This document shows, piece after piece, positions 18,101-24,660 of a stretch of 64,000 bases of DNA. The position numbers were made by a program, and so were the translations under genes. The notes beneath the pieces were generated by a model. It did no database searches. It was given only the letters and a program-made list of their open reading frames with translations, and was not told where the DNA came from. The DNA is taken from the NCBI RefSeq assembly GCF_950100655.1, contig NZ_CATNLY010000012.1, positions 1 through 64,000 on the forward strand, in the 5' to 3' direction. The DNA is from Pleomorphomonas sp. T1.2MG-36. GTDB taxonomy: Bacteria > Pseudomonadota > Alphaproteobacteria > Rhizobiales > Pleomorphomonadaceae. Each line of letters opens with the position of its first letter. The stretch's first letter is position 1.

Positions 18101-18348
18101 GGGCGATCTCCATCGGTGGTCGGCGGGAATTCACGCGCGAGCAAGTCGCGCAGCATGTCGGCGACGGTGATGCCGCGCTGAAAGGCGACGATCTTGATGC
18201 GACCGCGCAAGGCCGGCGTGATGTCGATGGTCAGCCGTGCGGTGAAGCGTGCAACCTCGTCGGTGCGCGGTGCATCGGCTGCCTTGATCCAGTTTTCCGG
18301 ATCGGCGGGCCGGGCCGCAAAGCGGCGACGGATCGGGTGAGCGCTCAT
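18097..18348 (-). CDS. Ribbon-helix-helix-like small protein, ParA partner candidate
   Basis: The 83-residue basic protein has a C-terminal half (TARLTIDITPALRGRIKIVA, then FQRGITVADMLRDLLAREF) that reads as a ribbon-helix-helix fold: one beta strand then two helices, as in ParG/CopG-type partition regulators. The N-terminal half is an unstructured basic tail. It overlaps the parA stop by four bases. By position and fold it could be the DNA-binding and ATPase-stimulating partner of ParA, and could autoregulate the operon. This role is inferred. Confidence 0.75.
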   Translation of the reverse strand: MSAHPIRRRFAARPADPENWIKAADAPRTDEVARFTARLTIDITPALRGRIKIVAFQRGITVADMLRDLLAREFPPTTDGDRP

Positions 18349-18998
18349 GACTTCGCCCTGTCGATACTGAGCCGTCCGATCTCCGCAGCAAGCGCCGCGA
18401 TCTCGCGCGCGGCCTGACTGTCGGGATCGATTTCAGAAGCGAGCCGGCCGGACTGCGCGGCATCGGCGAAGACGACGCGCTGGCCGATGGTGGTCGACAG
18501 CACCGGCGGGTCATGATCGGCGAGCGTCTCGGCGGTCTCGCGGGCGATGACGGTACGTGCGCCGCAGCGGTTGAGCACGAAGCGCGCCGCCAAGGCTGGC
18601 CGGTAGATGCGCGCTTCGGCGACGAGCGCCAGCATCTCGGCTGAGGCCCAGCCGTCGAACGGCGATGGCTGGGCGGGGATCAGCACCAGGTCGGCGGCCA
18701 GCAATGCGGACCGCATCAGTCCGGCGATGCGCGGCGGTCCATCGATGACGATGTGATCGGCATCTCGTGCCAGTTCCGGCGCTTCCCGGTGCAAGGTGTC
18801 GCGCGCCAGACCGACGACGCCGAACAGCCGGACACCGTTCTCACGCGCCCGTTGCTGCGACCAATCCAGCGCCGAACCCTGCGGATCGGCGTCGATGAGG
18901 GTCACGCGCTTGCCTCTCCCGGCCCATTCGCCGGCGAGATGCAGCGCCAGCGTCGTCTTGCCGACGCCACCCTTCTGATTGAGGAGTGCGATGATCAT
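18345..18998 (-). CDS. parA: ParA family partition ATPase
   Basis: The 217-residue ATPase has the deviant Walker A NQKGGVGKTT at about 7-16, DADPQGSALDW at the Walker A-prime region, and VIDGPPR as Walker B. It is a short ParA without an N-terminal DNA-binding domain, the type used by plasmids with ParG-like partners. Its role is segregation or positioning of the element when extrachromosomal. It overlaps repA upstream and the RHH gene downstream (ATGA each), so stoichiometry is set by coupling. A larger ParB-type protein is encoded separately at 27024-29042. Confidence 0.9.
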   Translation of the reverse strand: MIIALLNQKGGVGKTTLALHLAGEWAGRGKRVTLIDADPQGSALDWSQQRARENGVRLFGVVGLARDTLHREAPELARDADHIVIDGPPRIAGLMRSALLAADLVLIPAQPSPFDGWASAEMLALVAEARIYRPALAARFVLNRCGARTVIARETAETLADHDPPVLSTTIGQRVVFADAAQSGRLASEIDPDSQAAREIAALAAEIGRLSIDRAKS

Positions 18999-20065
18999 GG
19001 CGTCCGCCTTCCGGCGGCACCGGCACCAGGGCCGCGTTTCGCGCGCGCCAACAAGGAAGAGTTAGATTCTCTGTTAGACTCTAGGTTAGCGGTCGAATTT
19101 CGTGTTTCGGACCAGAGCGATAACTGCGATCCATGCGCCCGATCTGCCGACAGACCTGCGCCTGATGTGCCGATACCGGTTGCGCCTGATCTGCCGATGC
19201 GATTCACAGGCTCATCCACAGGCACTGTGAATTGTTGGACGGGCCGTATGCGAAGCAGTTCACGCCGCCCCTCGCGTTCGATCGACAGGCGATATCCGGG
19301 CAAGGGCTGACGGAGGACGATCCGGCGCAGATCGAGCGCGAAATCGGAGATACGCGCGAGGCTGCCGGATTTGGCGTGGAGATGGCCGATCTCGAACAGC
19401 CAGCCGTGTCGCTGATGGCCAGCGTGTTTGCGCGCGACGCGATAGAGCCAGCGCTCGATGCCGCCGGTCAGCCGGAAATAGTCCGGGTCGATGGTCAGCA
19501 CCAGCGAGCGGTCGACGACGCCGTTGTAGAACCACTCGGGCAGGACGAACTCCATGCCCTCGACACGGCCCTCTCGCGTCGTCATCTCCTCCCACTCGTT
19601 AATCCAGGAGAACTGGCGACGGCGCCATTGCACGCCGTTGCGGATCGTCGTGGCGATGACGGTCGATTGCAGCCGTGCGAGCGAGGCCTTCAGCAGAAGA
19701 TACTGCTGGTTTCCGGTTGGGCGGCCGACACCGCGCAGGAGCTGGTAGGGTGTGAAGCGAAAGAAGCGCGACGTGCGCAGGCCGTGGTTCTCGGCCGCGA
19801 CGATCTGTGAGGCGGCCCAGATCAGCACATCGGCATCCCAGATCGTCGCCATGCCGTGCTCGGGCATCCCCAGCACCTGCACCTCGACATCGGCGGTCTT
19901 GTAGAGGATCGGCTTGATCCGCGGCGTCTTCGACAGCGAGAAGAACGGCCGTTCCATGAGATCGCGCTGATCACGTGGGCTGGCGTCGCCGGTGGCGACC
20001 ACGAAGGGATCGAGCCGCTGGCGTTCGCTCCGGTGCTTGCCGTCTGGTCGAGAGGAGCCGCTCAT
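18995..20065 (-). CDS. Plasmid-type replication initiator RepA (RPA family)
   Basis: The 356-residue protein is recognisable as the replication initiator protein A family of alphaproteobacterial mobile elements. Visible blocks are ERPFFSLSKTPRIKPILY near residue 40, MATIWDADVLIWAASQI, RFTPYQLLRGVGRPTGNQQY, and WLYRVARKHAGHQ near 210. The last 80 residues are low-complexity and probably disordered. Replication initiators on integrative elements allow transient autonomous replication after excision, which stabilises the circular form. The start codon follows the HTH gene stop with no spacer (TGA-ATG), so the two are co-translated. I saw no iteron array near it. Confidence 0.85.
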   Translation of the reverse strand: MSGSSRPDGKHRSERQRLDPFVVATGDASPRDQRDLMERPFFSLSKTPRIKPILYKTADVEVQVLGMPEHGMATIWDADVLIWAASQIVAAENHGLRTSRFFRFTPYQLLRGVGRPTGNQQYLLLKASLARLQSTVIATTIRNGVQWRRRQFSWINEWEEMTTREGRVEGMEFVLPEWFYNGVVDRSLVLTIDPDYFRLTGGIERWLYRVARKHAGHQRHGWLFEIGHLHAKSGSLARISDFALDLRRIVLRQPLPGYRLSIEREGRRELLRIRPVQQFTVPVDEPVNRIGRSGATGIGTSGAGLSADRAHGSQLSLWSETRNSTANLESNRESNSSLLARAKRGPGAGAAGRRTP

Positions 20066-20335
20066 TCAGCGTGCTCCCCGCTCGGCGGGCGTCAGAGGCC
20101 GCGCCGGAAAGACCCGGCCGGCAGTCTGATCCGTGGTGGATTTACGCGCGCCGATGGCCGTCCAGGCCTGCAGGTCTTCGAGCGCGTAGATGACGCGGCC
20201 GCCGATCTTGCGATAGGTCGGGCCGGTGCCGTAGGTGCGGTGCTTCTCCAGCGTCCTGAGCGAAATGCCAAGGAAACGCGCCGCGTCGGGCGTGCGCAGG
20301 AAACGCGGCGGCAACCCCGTCTTCGGGTCGAGCAT
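20066..20335 (-). CDS. Excisionase-like winged-HTH protein (RdfS-like candidate)
   Basis: The 89-residue protein has a MerR/Xis-type winged HTH. The visible block is RTPDAARFLGISLRTLEKHR followed by GPTYRKIGGRVIYALEDLQAW. It heads the overlapping operon HTH-repA-parA-RHH-DUF2840-traF. In ICEMlSymR7A the recombination directionality factor RdfS has this kind of fold and its gene is activated by FseA. Here an FseA-type gene lies directly upstream (stop 20493), with a 32-bp inverted repeat in between. I therefore infer an RdfS-like role in excision plus control of transfer genes. A second AlpA-type HTH gene beside the integrase (30151-30534) is the competing candidate for the excisionase. Confidence 0.75.
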   Translation of the reverse strand: MLDPKTGLPPRFLRTPDAARFLGISLRTLEKHRTYGTGPTYRKIGGRVIYALEDLQAWTAIGARKSTTDQTAGRVFPARPLTPAERGAR

Positions 20336-20421
20336 GATCGTGCCTCCGGGTCGGTTCGGATGGCTGCCGGCGGTGGCAGCGGGTCATGGCGAACCGTGGC
20401 GGAGGAACGGCGGCTTGCAGC

Positions 20422-20453
20422 GTGCCGGAATCGGGGGAGTGCGATTTCGGCAC
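20422..20453. promoter_or_regulatory. Inverted repeat upstream of the RdfS-like gene
   Basis: GTGCCGGAATCG (20422-20433) and CGATTTCGGCAC (20442-20453) form a dyad with 11 of 12 pairs and an 8-base spacer. It lies 87-118 bp upstream of the HTH start codon and 40 bp after the fseA stop. It could be the binding site of FseA or of the HTH protein itself, or the terminator stem of the fseA transcript; there is no clear T-run, which favours an operator. Confidence 0.55.
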
Positions 20454-20492
20454 CCCTGGCGATGTGAGTTTTAGGAGATCGCGCGCCCGCGT

Positions 20493-21279
20493 TCAGCGGC
20501 GCGGCAGGCGGACGGGATAATGGAGAAGTTCGCGATAGCCGCCGCGCATGTAGTGAGTGCCATCGGCCACGAGACGACGCGCTTGGTTCTTGCGGGGATC
20601 GCTCTCCCAAGCGGTCTTGTTGCCGTGAAAGCCCAGCAGGGTTTCCGCGAGCTTGCGATAGCTGGCACCATCGGTGCGACCGTCGAGGGTGCGCAGGATC
20701 AGAATATGCCGGTCTCGGGTCTGCGCGGGCAACGCGTGATGGCGCTCGCCGTTTGGCCGCCCCATCAACGTGCGCCAGAATCGCAACACCGCTTCGGCGC
20801 GATGCTCCAGCAAGGCGTCGACCGGCAAGATGACGACATAGGCCTTCTTGGTGCCGGGCGGTGGATCTGAGAGCCAGAACTGATGGTCCACCTCCGCCGA
20901 CCGCCAGAGACCGTGCCACGTCCCATCCTCCGCCACGCGAGCATCGAGACCCGACAACGCCGGCAGGCCGATCGTCATGGCGGGATCGTCCACGCTCCGT
21001 GAACGGGGATGAAGCTCGAAGGCGTCAGGCAGCAGAGACGGCATCCAGAACAGCGCGGCCCGGTCGGCGGAAAGAGTCGGGTCCGTCGGGAAATCGCAAC
21101 CCCCAGCGTTCCGAGAACGCCGTCTGCGCATCGCTGTCGAGGCGTGACAACCGCCTCACGCGATGGAAGTCGCGGCGATAATCTTCATCGCGACGAAGGT
21201 ACTCCCAGGCAAAGCCGGCGGCAGAAATGCTCTTGGCATGTGCATAAGCGGCCGGCGAGCGCCAATCTGTACTCGGCAT
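20493..21279 (-). CDS. fseA: FseA-like excision activator, made by +1 programmed frameshift
   Basis: Two overlapping frames encode the halves of one protein. Frame A (from the ATG at 21279) has the DUF6499 block DWRSPAAYAHAKSISAAGFA, WEYLRRDEDYRRDFHRVRRL, ending RWGLRF. Frame B, in the +1 frame, continues PTDPTLSADRAALFWMPSLL and carries DUF2285 to the stop at 20493. At 21096-21088 the codons read CGA-TTT-CCC; slipping Phe-tRNA from UUU to UUC gives RF-PTDP and a 261-residue product. This is the mechanism published for Msi172-Msi171 of ICEMlSymR7A, whose fusion FseA activates rdfS. The gene lies just upstream of an RdfS-like gene. A simple frameshift mutation is the alternative. Confidence 0.82.
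21025..21279 (-). CDS. Zero-frame product of the fseA locus (DUF6499, Msi172-like)
   Basis: Without frameshifting, translation from 21279 yields an 84-residue protein: the DUF6499 part (residues 1-63) plus about 21 residues of out-of-frame tail after the slip codon. In ICEMlSymR7A the equivalent msi172 product is the default one and only a minority of ribosomes shift. The downstream DUF2285 frame has an in-frame ATG at 21131 and others further in, but no convincing SD, which favours its expression by frameshifting. Confidence 0.7.
   Translation of the reverse strand: MPSTDWRSPAAYAHAKSISAAGFAWEYLRRDEDYRRDFHRVRRLSRLDSDAQTAFSERWGLRFPDGPDSFRRPGRAVLDAVSAA
21088..21096 (-). promoter_or_regulatory. 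+1 ribosomal frameshift site (CGA-TTT-CCC)
   Basis: In the sense of fseA the sequence is TGGGGGTTGCGATTTCCCGA. The zero frame reads TTT-CCC; +1 slippage of Phe-tRNA places it on TTC with CCG as next codon. This is the UUU-to-UUC slippage described for FseA within a conserved Msi172 motif. A run of five G lies 8 bases upstream of TTT and would be the site of an indel if the split were a mutation. Confidence 0.75.
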
Positions 21280-21576
21280 GGCGTCACCTCTCGTCCAGCA
21301 TTTACACGTTGCTGGAAAGAGGAAATGTTCGCGATGTACCGCTTCAGGTTGAAGCCATTATTCTCCGATATGTTGATCGCGTTGGCCGATCACTATTTGA
21401 AGATAATTCGGATCAATTTTGAGGCTCCTTCGCGAGCCGGGCCATGCCCGGCGAGCCGCGTATTTCTTGCTCGGCGGTAACCCGCCGATCCGTAAAGGCG
21501 GATCGCCGTGAAATCTGATCCACGCTTCTGCGGGAAGCCGTGAAGCCGGATTCACGGCTCCACGGCTTTGCGGGTG
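21280..21576. other. Spacer between fseA start and DUF932 stop, several hairpins
   Basis: This is 297 bp without a gene. The half near fseA is AT-richer and should hold the fseA promoter. I looked for a tra-box-like 18-bp dyad of the TraR type and did not find one. The half near DUF932 has stacked dyads at about 21472-21489 and 21486-21505, plus the hairpin listed separately at 21536-21559. Confidence 0.4.
21536..21559 (-). terminator. Hairpin downstream of DUF932 gene
   Basis: AGCCGTGAA-N6-TTCACGGCT is a perfect 9-bp stem located 18 bp after the DUF932 stop. There is no strong T-run, so it may be a weak terminator or an mRNA-stabilising 3' hairpin. Confidence 0.45.
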
Positions 21577-22419
21577 TCAAGCGCTCTTCAGCCGCTGCAT
21601 TCCTTCGGCCAGCGTCCACAGGGCACGATTCAGCCCGACATTCTGGTCGATGCCGTTGATGGGCCGCGTGGTGCTGCGGCGGATGTGGCCATCCGAAGTC
21701 CGCCTCCGTCCATCCAGCCCGCCCCGGATGAGGTTTTCCTGAATGACGTTGAACGTCTGCCACAGCCTTTGCCCGGCATCCTCGCGGCGGCGCGGGGCGA
21801 TAATCTGATCCGGGCGAACCGGGCTTTCCTCCTCGCCATAGCGCGCGACGAGGCTCGCCTCGGCCAACACCTGCTGCTCGTCCCGCGAGAGCCGGGTGTC
21901 CTTCATCGTCTCGGTCGCACCGATAAGGCGCGGGAAGTCCTGCGCGACGGTGTAGACGCCTTCGATGATCTGGTCCTGAATACCACCCTTATGAGGAACG
22001 CGGACTTCCTCGAACCGCTCTCCCGCAATCATGCTGTTGGTGCAGACGAAACGGAGCATCCCCGCGAACATCTGATAGGCGCTGGTCCCGTCATGGCTGT
22101 TGACGATGATGACTTCCGCCGCTTCCGGCTTGCCGATCCTGTCATCCCGGCGCAGGCGCAGCATGTGCTTGGCGTGCCCATGACGAGCACCGTCACGGGG
22201 AACCGATTGCACCGCGAAAAACGGAAACCACCCTTCCCGGCGCAGCCCCTCCACGATCTCGATGGTGGGGACGTAGACGTAACGTTCCGACCGACTGTCG
22301 TGCGCCTCACGCGCGAACACTGAAGGGACATGACGGTGAAGGGCCTCGTTGTCGAGGGCCTCGCGCCCGCTGATCTGGTGAGAGTTGCGGCCGAACCGGG
22401 TGGCGAGATGATGATACAT
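21577..22419 (-). CDS. DUF932 family plasmid/ICE protein
   Basis: The 280-residue soluble protein of the DUF932 family is common on alphaproteobacterial plasmids, ICEs and phages. Visible blocks are SERYVYVPTIEIVEGLRREG with WFPFFAVQSV after it, then LRRDDRIGKPEAAEVIIVNS, a YQMFAGMLRFVCTNSMIAG segment and a C-terminal IRRSTTRPINGIDQNVGLNR. No biochemical function is established. The gene is preceded by a long structured leader that is almost duplicated in front of parB (27024-29042), suggesting that the two are controlled together, perhaps during establishment in a new host. Confidence 0.88.
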   Translation of the reverse strand: MYHHLATRFGRNSHQISGREALDNEALHRHVPSVFAREAHDSRSERYVYVPTIEIVEGLRREGWFPFFAVQSVPRDGARHGHAKHMLRLRRDDRIGKPEAAEVIIVNSHDGTSAYQMFAGMLRFVCTNSMIAGERFEEVRVPHKGGIQDQIIEGVYTVAQDFPRLIGATETMKDTRLSRDEQQVLAEASLVARYGEEESPVRPDQIIAPRRREDAGQRLWQTFNVIQENLIRGGLDGRRRTSDGHIRRSTTRPINGIDQNVGLNRALWTLAEGMQRLKSA

Positions 22420-22621
22420 GGTCTGTCTCCGTGGGGCTGGGTTGGAGCGCAGCGCTGCGCTGCAACCCTGGCCGTCGCCGAGACCGGGGTAGCAAGGTGC
22501 AAGGGCTGCCGGGCCGGAGGGGGATCACCCGGCCTGCACGGAACGAAGTGAAGGAAGGCCGGGGACACCGGCCCGGACGAGCACCAGCGATCCCTTGCAT
22601 CGCGCGGGGGCGGAGCCCTTA
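22420..22621 (-). ncRNA. Structured 5' leader of DUF932 gene (leader A)
   Basis: The leader contains two hairpins directly upstream of the start codon. H1 (22498-22599) has three nested stems: P1 TGCAAGGG/CCCTTGCA (22498-22505 with 22592-22599), P2 CCGGGCCGG/CCGGCCCGG (22509-22517 with 22568-22576) and P3 CCCGGCCT/AGGCCGGG (22528-22535 with 22556-22563). H2 (22439-22468) is a 30-base stem whose core AGCGCAGCGCTGCGCT is a perfect palindrome flanked by GGGTTG and CAACCC. The same architecture precedes parB at 29062-29256. The DNA could equally act as a protein-binding site; the compensatory pair change between copies favours RNA. Confidence 0.6.
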
Positions 22622-22720
22622 GCCAAACCCGCCCGGCAAGAGTGCAGGCGGATGCCGATCGCCAGACCAGATCAAAATGCGCAATGTCGCAATGCCGGAA
22701 AGCAGTAAATCCTGATCCCG

Positions 22721-23752
22721 CTAGGACCGGGGGCGCCGCCGCGATTGTGCATGAAGCCACGGAGCGACCATCCGCCCGTCGCGATCCGCACGTTCGACGA
22801 CGATCTCCTTGGAGAGACGATCATCGATAGCAGCGAGAGCGACCTCCTCGGCGTCAATCAGCTTTCGACGCTGAATCGGATCGTGTTCCCAGCGCGGGGC
22901 CTCCTTGCATGCCATCACGCTGGCGCGCTCGACCAAGACCTTCGGATGGTTGAAAAGCCAGTGCAGAAACGAGATGGCATCCGGCGCCTTGCGCCAGAGA
23001 TCGGCGAAGTGATCAAGGTACTCGTGCGCCGTCTCGGCCTCGGCGAGGTTTGAGCCGTGCCAGATGGCGAGCGCCATCGGATCGGGATTGCCGCATAGCA
23101 TCTCCGCGACATAGACATTCGCAGCGAAGCCTCGGCGCAGGCTGGTCGCGGCAGCAATCCGGTCTCCCTTCAACAGGTGAAGCAGCCCCGCCTCATAGTG
23201 ATAGGGAGGATAGCTTCCGGCTTCGTCGCGGAAAATTGAAGCGGCCTTGGCGTAATCGCCAGTTCGCAGATACTCCGATCCGATGATGAAGCGCAGGCCC
23301 TGATTGTCGTTCGGGTTCCAGCGCAGGACCTTCTCCATCATCGCCAAGGCTTCCCGGTGCTGGCCGAGTCGTAGGTGGCAGAGAAGCGCGCCCTGCGCGG
23401 CCCGCAGGAACGGCCGGTTTTCAAGAAAGCCCCATTCGATGACGCCTGAGAATCCGGCCGGGATGGCACGCTCACCGACCTCGTAGCCGCGTCGGCAGGC
23501 CTGCAACGCTAGCTTCGGCTTTCCCTGGTCCATCAGCGCAAATCCTAGATGTGCGTGACCGTCGATGAATTCCGGTCGGCGTTCGACTAGAGATTTCAAG
23601 CTCGAAACGTATTTTGTTTCACTCAGGCGTCCACTATTGCGTGCATCCATTGCCGCGTCGAACTCATCGACGATCTCATCGTATCGGTCGCCATGATGGA
23701 AGACGCCGCCGTCTTCCAGAATTTCAAACGAGATGGTTTCGGCGGCGTCCAT
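22721..23752 (-). CDS. Tetratricopeptide-repeat protein, cargo of the element
   Basis: The 343-residue soluble protein is helical and rich in TPR-like repeats: EFIDGHAHLGFALMDQGKPK, LRAAQGALLCHLRLGQHREA, and NDNQGLRFIIGSEYLRTGDY followed by AKAASIFRDEAG. The N-terminal 50 residues (acidic, with HHGDRYDEIVDEFDAAMDA) and the C-terminal basic tail (QSRRRPRS) are not recognised. No enzyme domain is seen. It lies between the DUF932 leader and a DUF736 gene and is not part of the usual element backbone, so it is probably cargo. It could be a scaffold in host interaction or defence, but there is no direct evidence. Confidence 0.7.
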   Translation of the reverse strand: MDAAETISFEILEDGGVFHHGDRYDEIVDEFDAAMDARNSGRLSETKYVSSLKSLVERRPEFIDGHAHLGFALMDQGKPKLALQACRRGYEVGERAIPAGFSGVIEWGFLENRPFLRAAQGALLCHLRLGQHREALAMMEKVLRWNPNDNQGLRFIIGSEYLRTGDYAKAASIFRDEAGSYPPYHYEAGLLHLLKGDRIAAATSLRRGFAANVYVAEMLCGNPDPMALAIWHGSNLAEAETAHEYLDHFADLWRKAPDAISFLHWLFNHPKVLVERASVMACKEAPRWEHDPIQRRKLIDAEEVALAAIDDRLSKEIVVERADRDGRMVAPWLHAQSRRRPRS

Positions 23753-23860
23753 TGCTCGGTCCTTCGTCTGTTCAATACATCTTCAGGAAGAAGACTGTAT
23801 CATCTGTTGTTTCTCGCCCTATTTATCATGAAGACGGCGGGTGCCAGAACTAGAAGCAGA

Positions 23861-23890
23861 CCGAAGCCCCGCCTGAGAGCGGGGCTTCGG
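23861..23890 (-). terminator. Hairpin terminator after DUF736 gene
   Basis: CCGAAGCCCCGC-CTGAGA-GCGGGGCTTCGG is a perfect 12-bp stem 13 bp downstream of the DUF736 stop codon, a strong intrinsic terminator candidate for leftward transcription even though the following tract is only moderately T-rich. Confidence 0.65.
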
Positions 23891-23902
23891 AGGTGCTCGG
23901 CC

Positions 23903-24223
23903 TCAGTCGCCGTTGCGGCGGGACCAGATGAGGTTGTGAGCTTCGCCGCCCTCGTCCTCGACCAGGCTGGCGTAGATTGGGGCCGGGAAGCTCGGATCGT
24001 CCAGTTTGACCGAGAGATAGTCGCGGCCGGTCTCGCGGGCAGTCTTTTTCCAGGCCGCGCCGAACTCGACCGAGGGGCCGGCGATGATGCGGAAGTCGGG
24101 GCCGCGCTCGCTTTCGCCATCGGTGGGGACGAACTTGGCCTTGACGTTGAGGGTCAGGGTCTTGACCGCGCCGGTGAAGCCCGCGCCGTTGTCGTTCTTG
24201 GTGAAGGTGCCAATGGTCGCCAT
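23903..24223 (-). CDS. DUF736 family protein (second copy)
   Basis: The 106-residue protein has clear DUF736 features: [20 protein letters not shown] at the start, [20 protein letters not shown] in the middle and the final block [20 protein letters not shown]. It is diverged from the copy at 16654-16989, so the two are ancient paralogues rather than a recent duplication. Function is unknown. It is a single-gene unit with its own terminator hairpin and a long upstream region of 437 bp. Confidence 0.9.
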   Translation of the reverse strand: MATIGTFTKNDNGAGFTGAVKTLTLNVKAKFVPTDGESERGPDFRIIAGPSVEFGAAWKKTARETGRDYLSVKLDDPSFPAPIYASLVEDEGGEAHNLIWSRRNGD

Positions 24224-24660
24224 TGTCGTGTCTCCGTTCTTCGGGCCGCGCCTATCGCGACCTCGATGGTGGTCGTGCGACCGGGGACGATCGGCCCCGC
24301 ACCCGGAGGGCTGAAACGCAGTGGAAGGCGGCCGGCGACGGCTTTTTTGCCTCGCGATGCAAAGCCGAAGGCGGCGGAAAAAAGCTGGCGACGGACGTTG
24401 CGGGAAGACGATCGAGGCGTAGCCGGTCTTCGGTCAGACCCAATCCATTCGAGGACGCCGTGGGCGCGGCTCGGCAGAACGATAGAGATATGATGATGCG
24501 AGCAGTTGCCTATCACTGGATGAGACCGGCCAGCCGGATCGCTGTCATGGCTGGCCCTTTCCCGAGACGGCTGGCTGTCCCGACCGAGATGGTGAAAGTT
24601 GCGGCCACGGCTCGCGGACTGGTTCCGGCGTAGCCGAGTACTCACTCGGCCTGAAAGGCA
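24224..24660. other. 437-bp region between divergent DUF736 and cargo genes
   Basis: There is no convincing gene. The left 200 bp are GC-rich and should contain the DUF736 promoter; the sequence becomes less GC-rich toward the cargo gene that starts at 24661, marking the likely left edge of an inserted cargo segment. No direct repeat at this edge was recognised. Confidence 0.35.

Noticed and set aside
21280..21576. TraR-type tra box upstream of fseA
   Set aside because: No 18-bp palindrome of that kind is visible, so quorum-sensing control cannot be claimed here.
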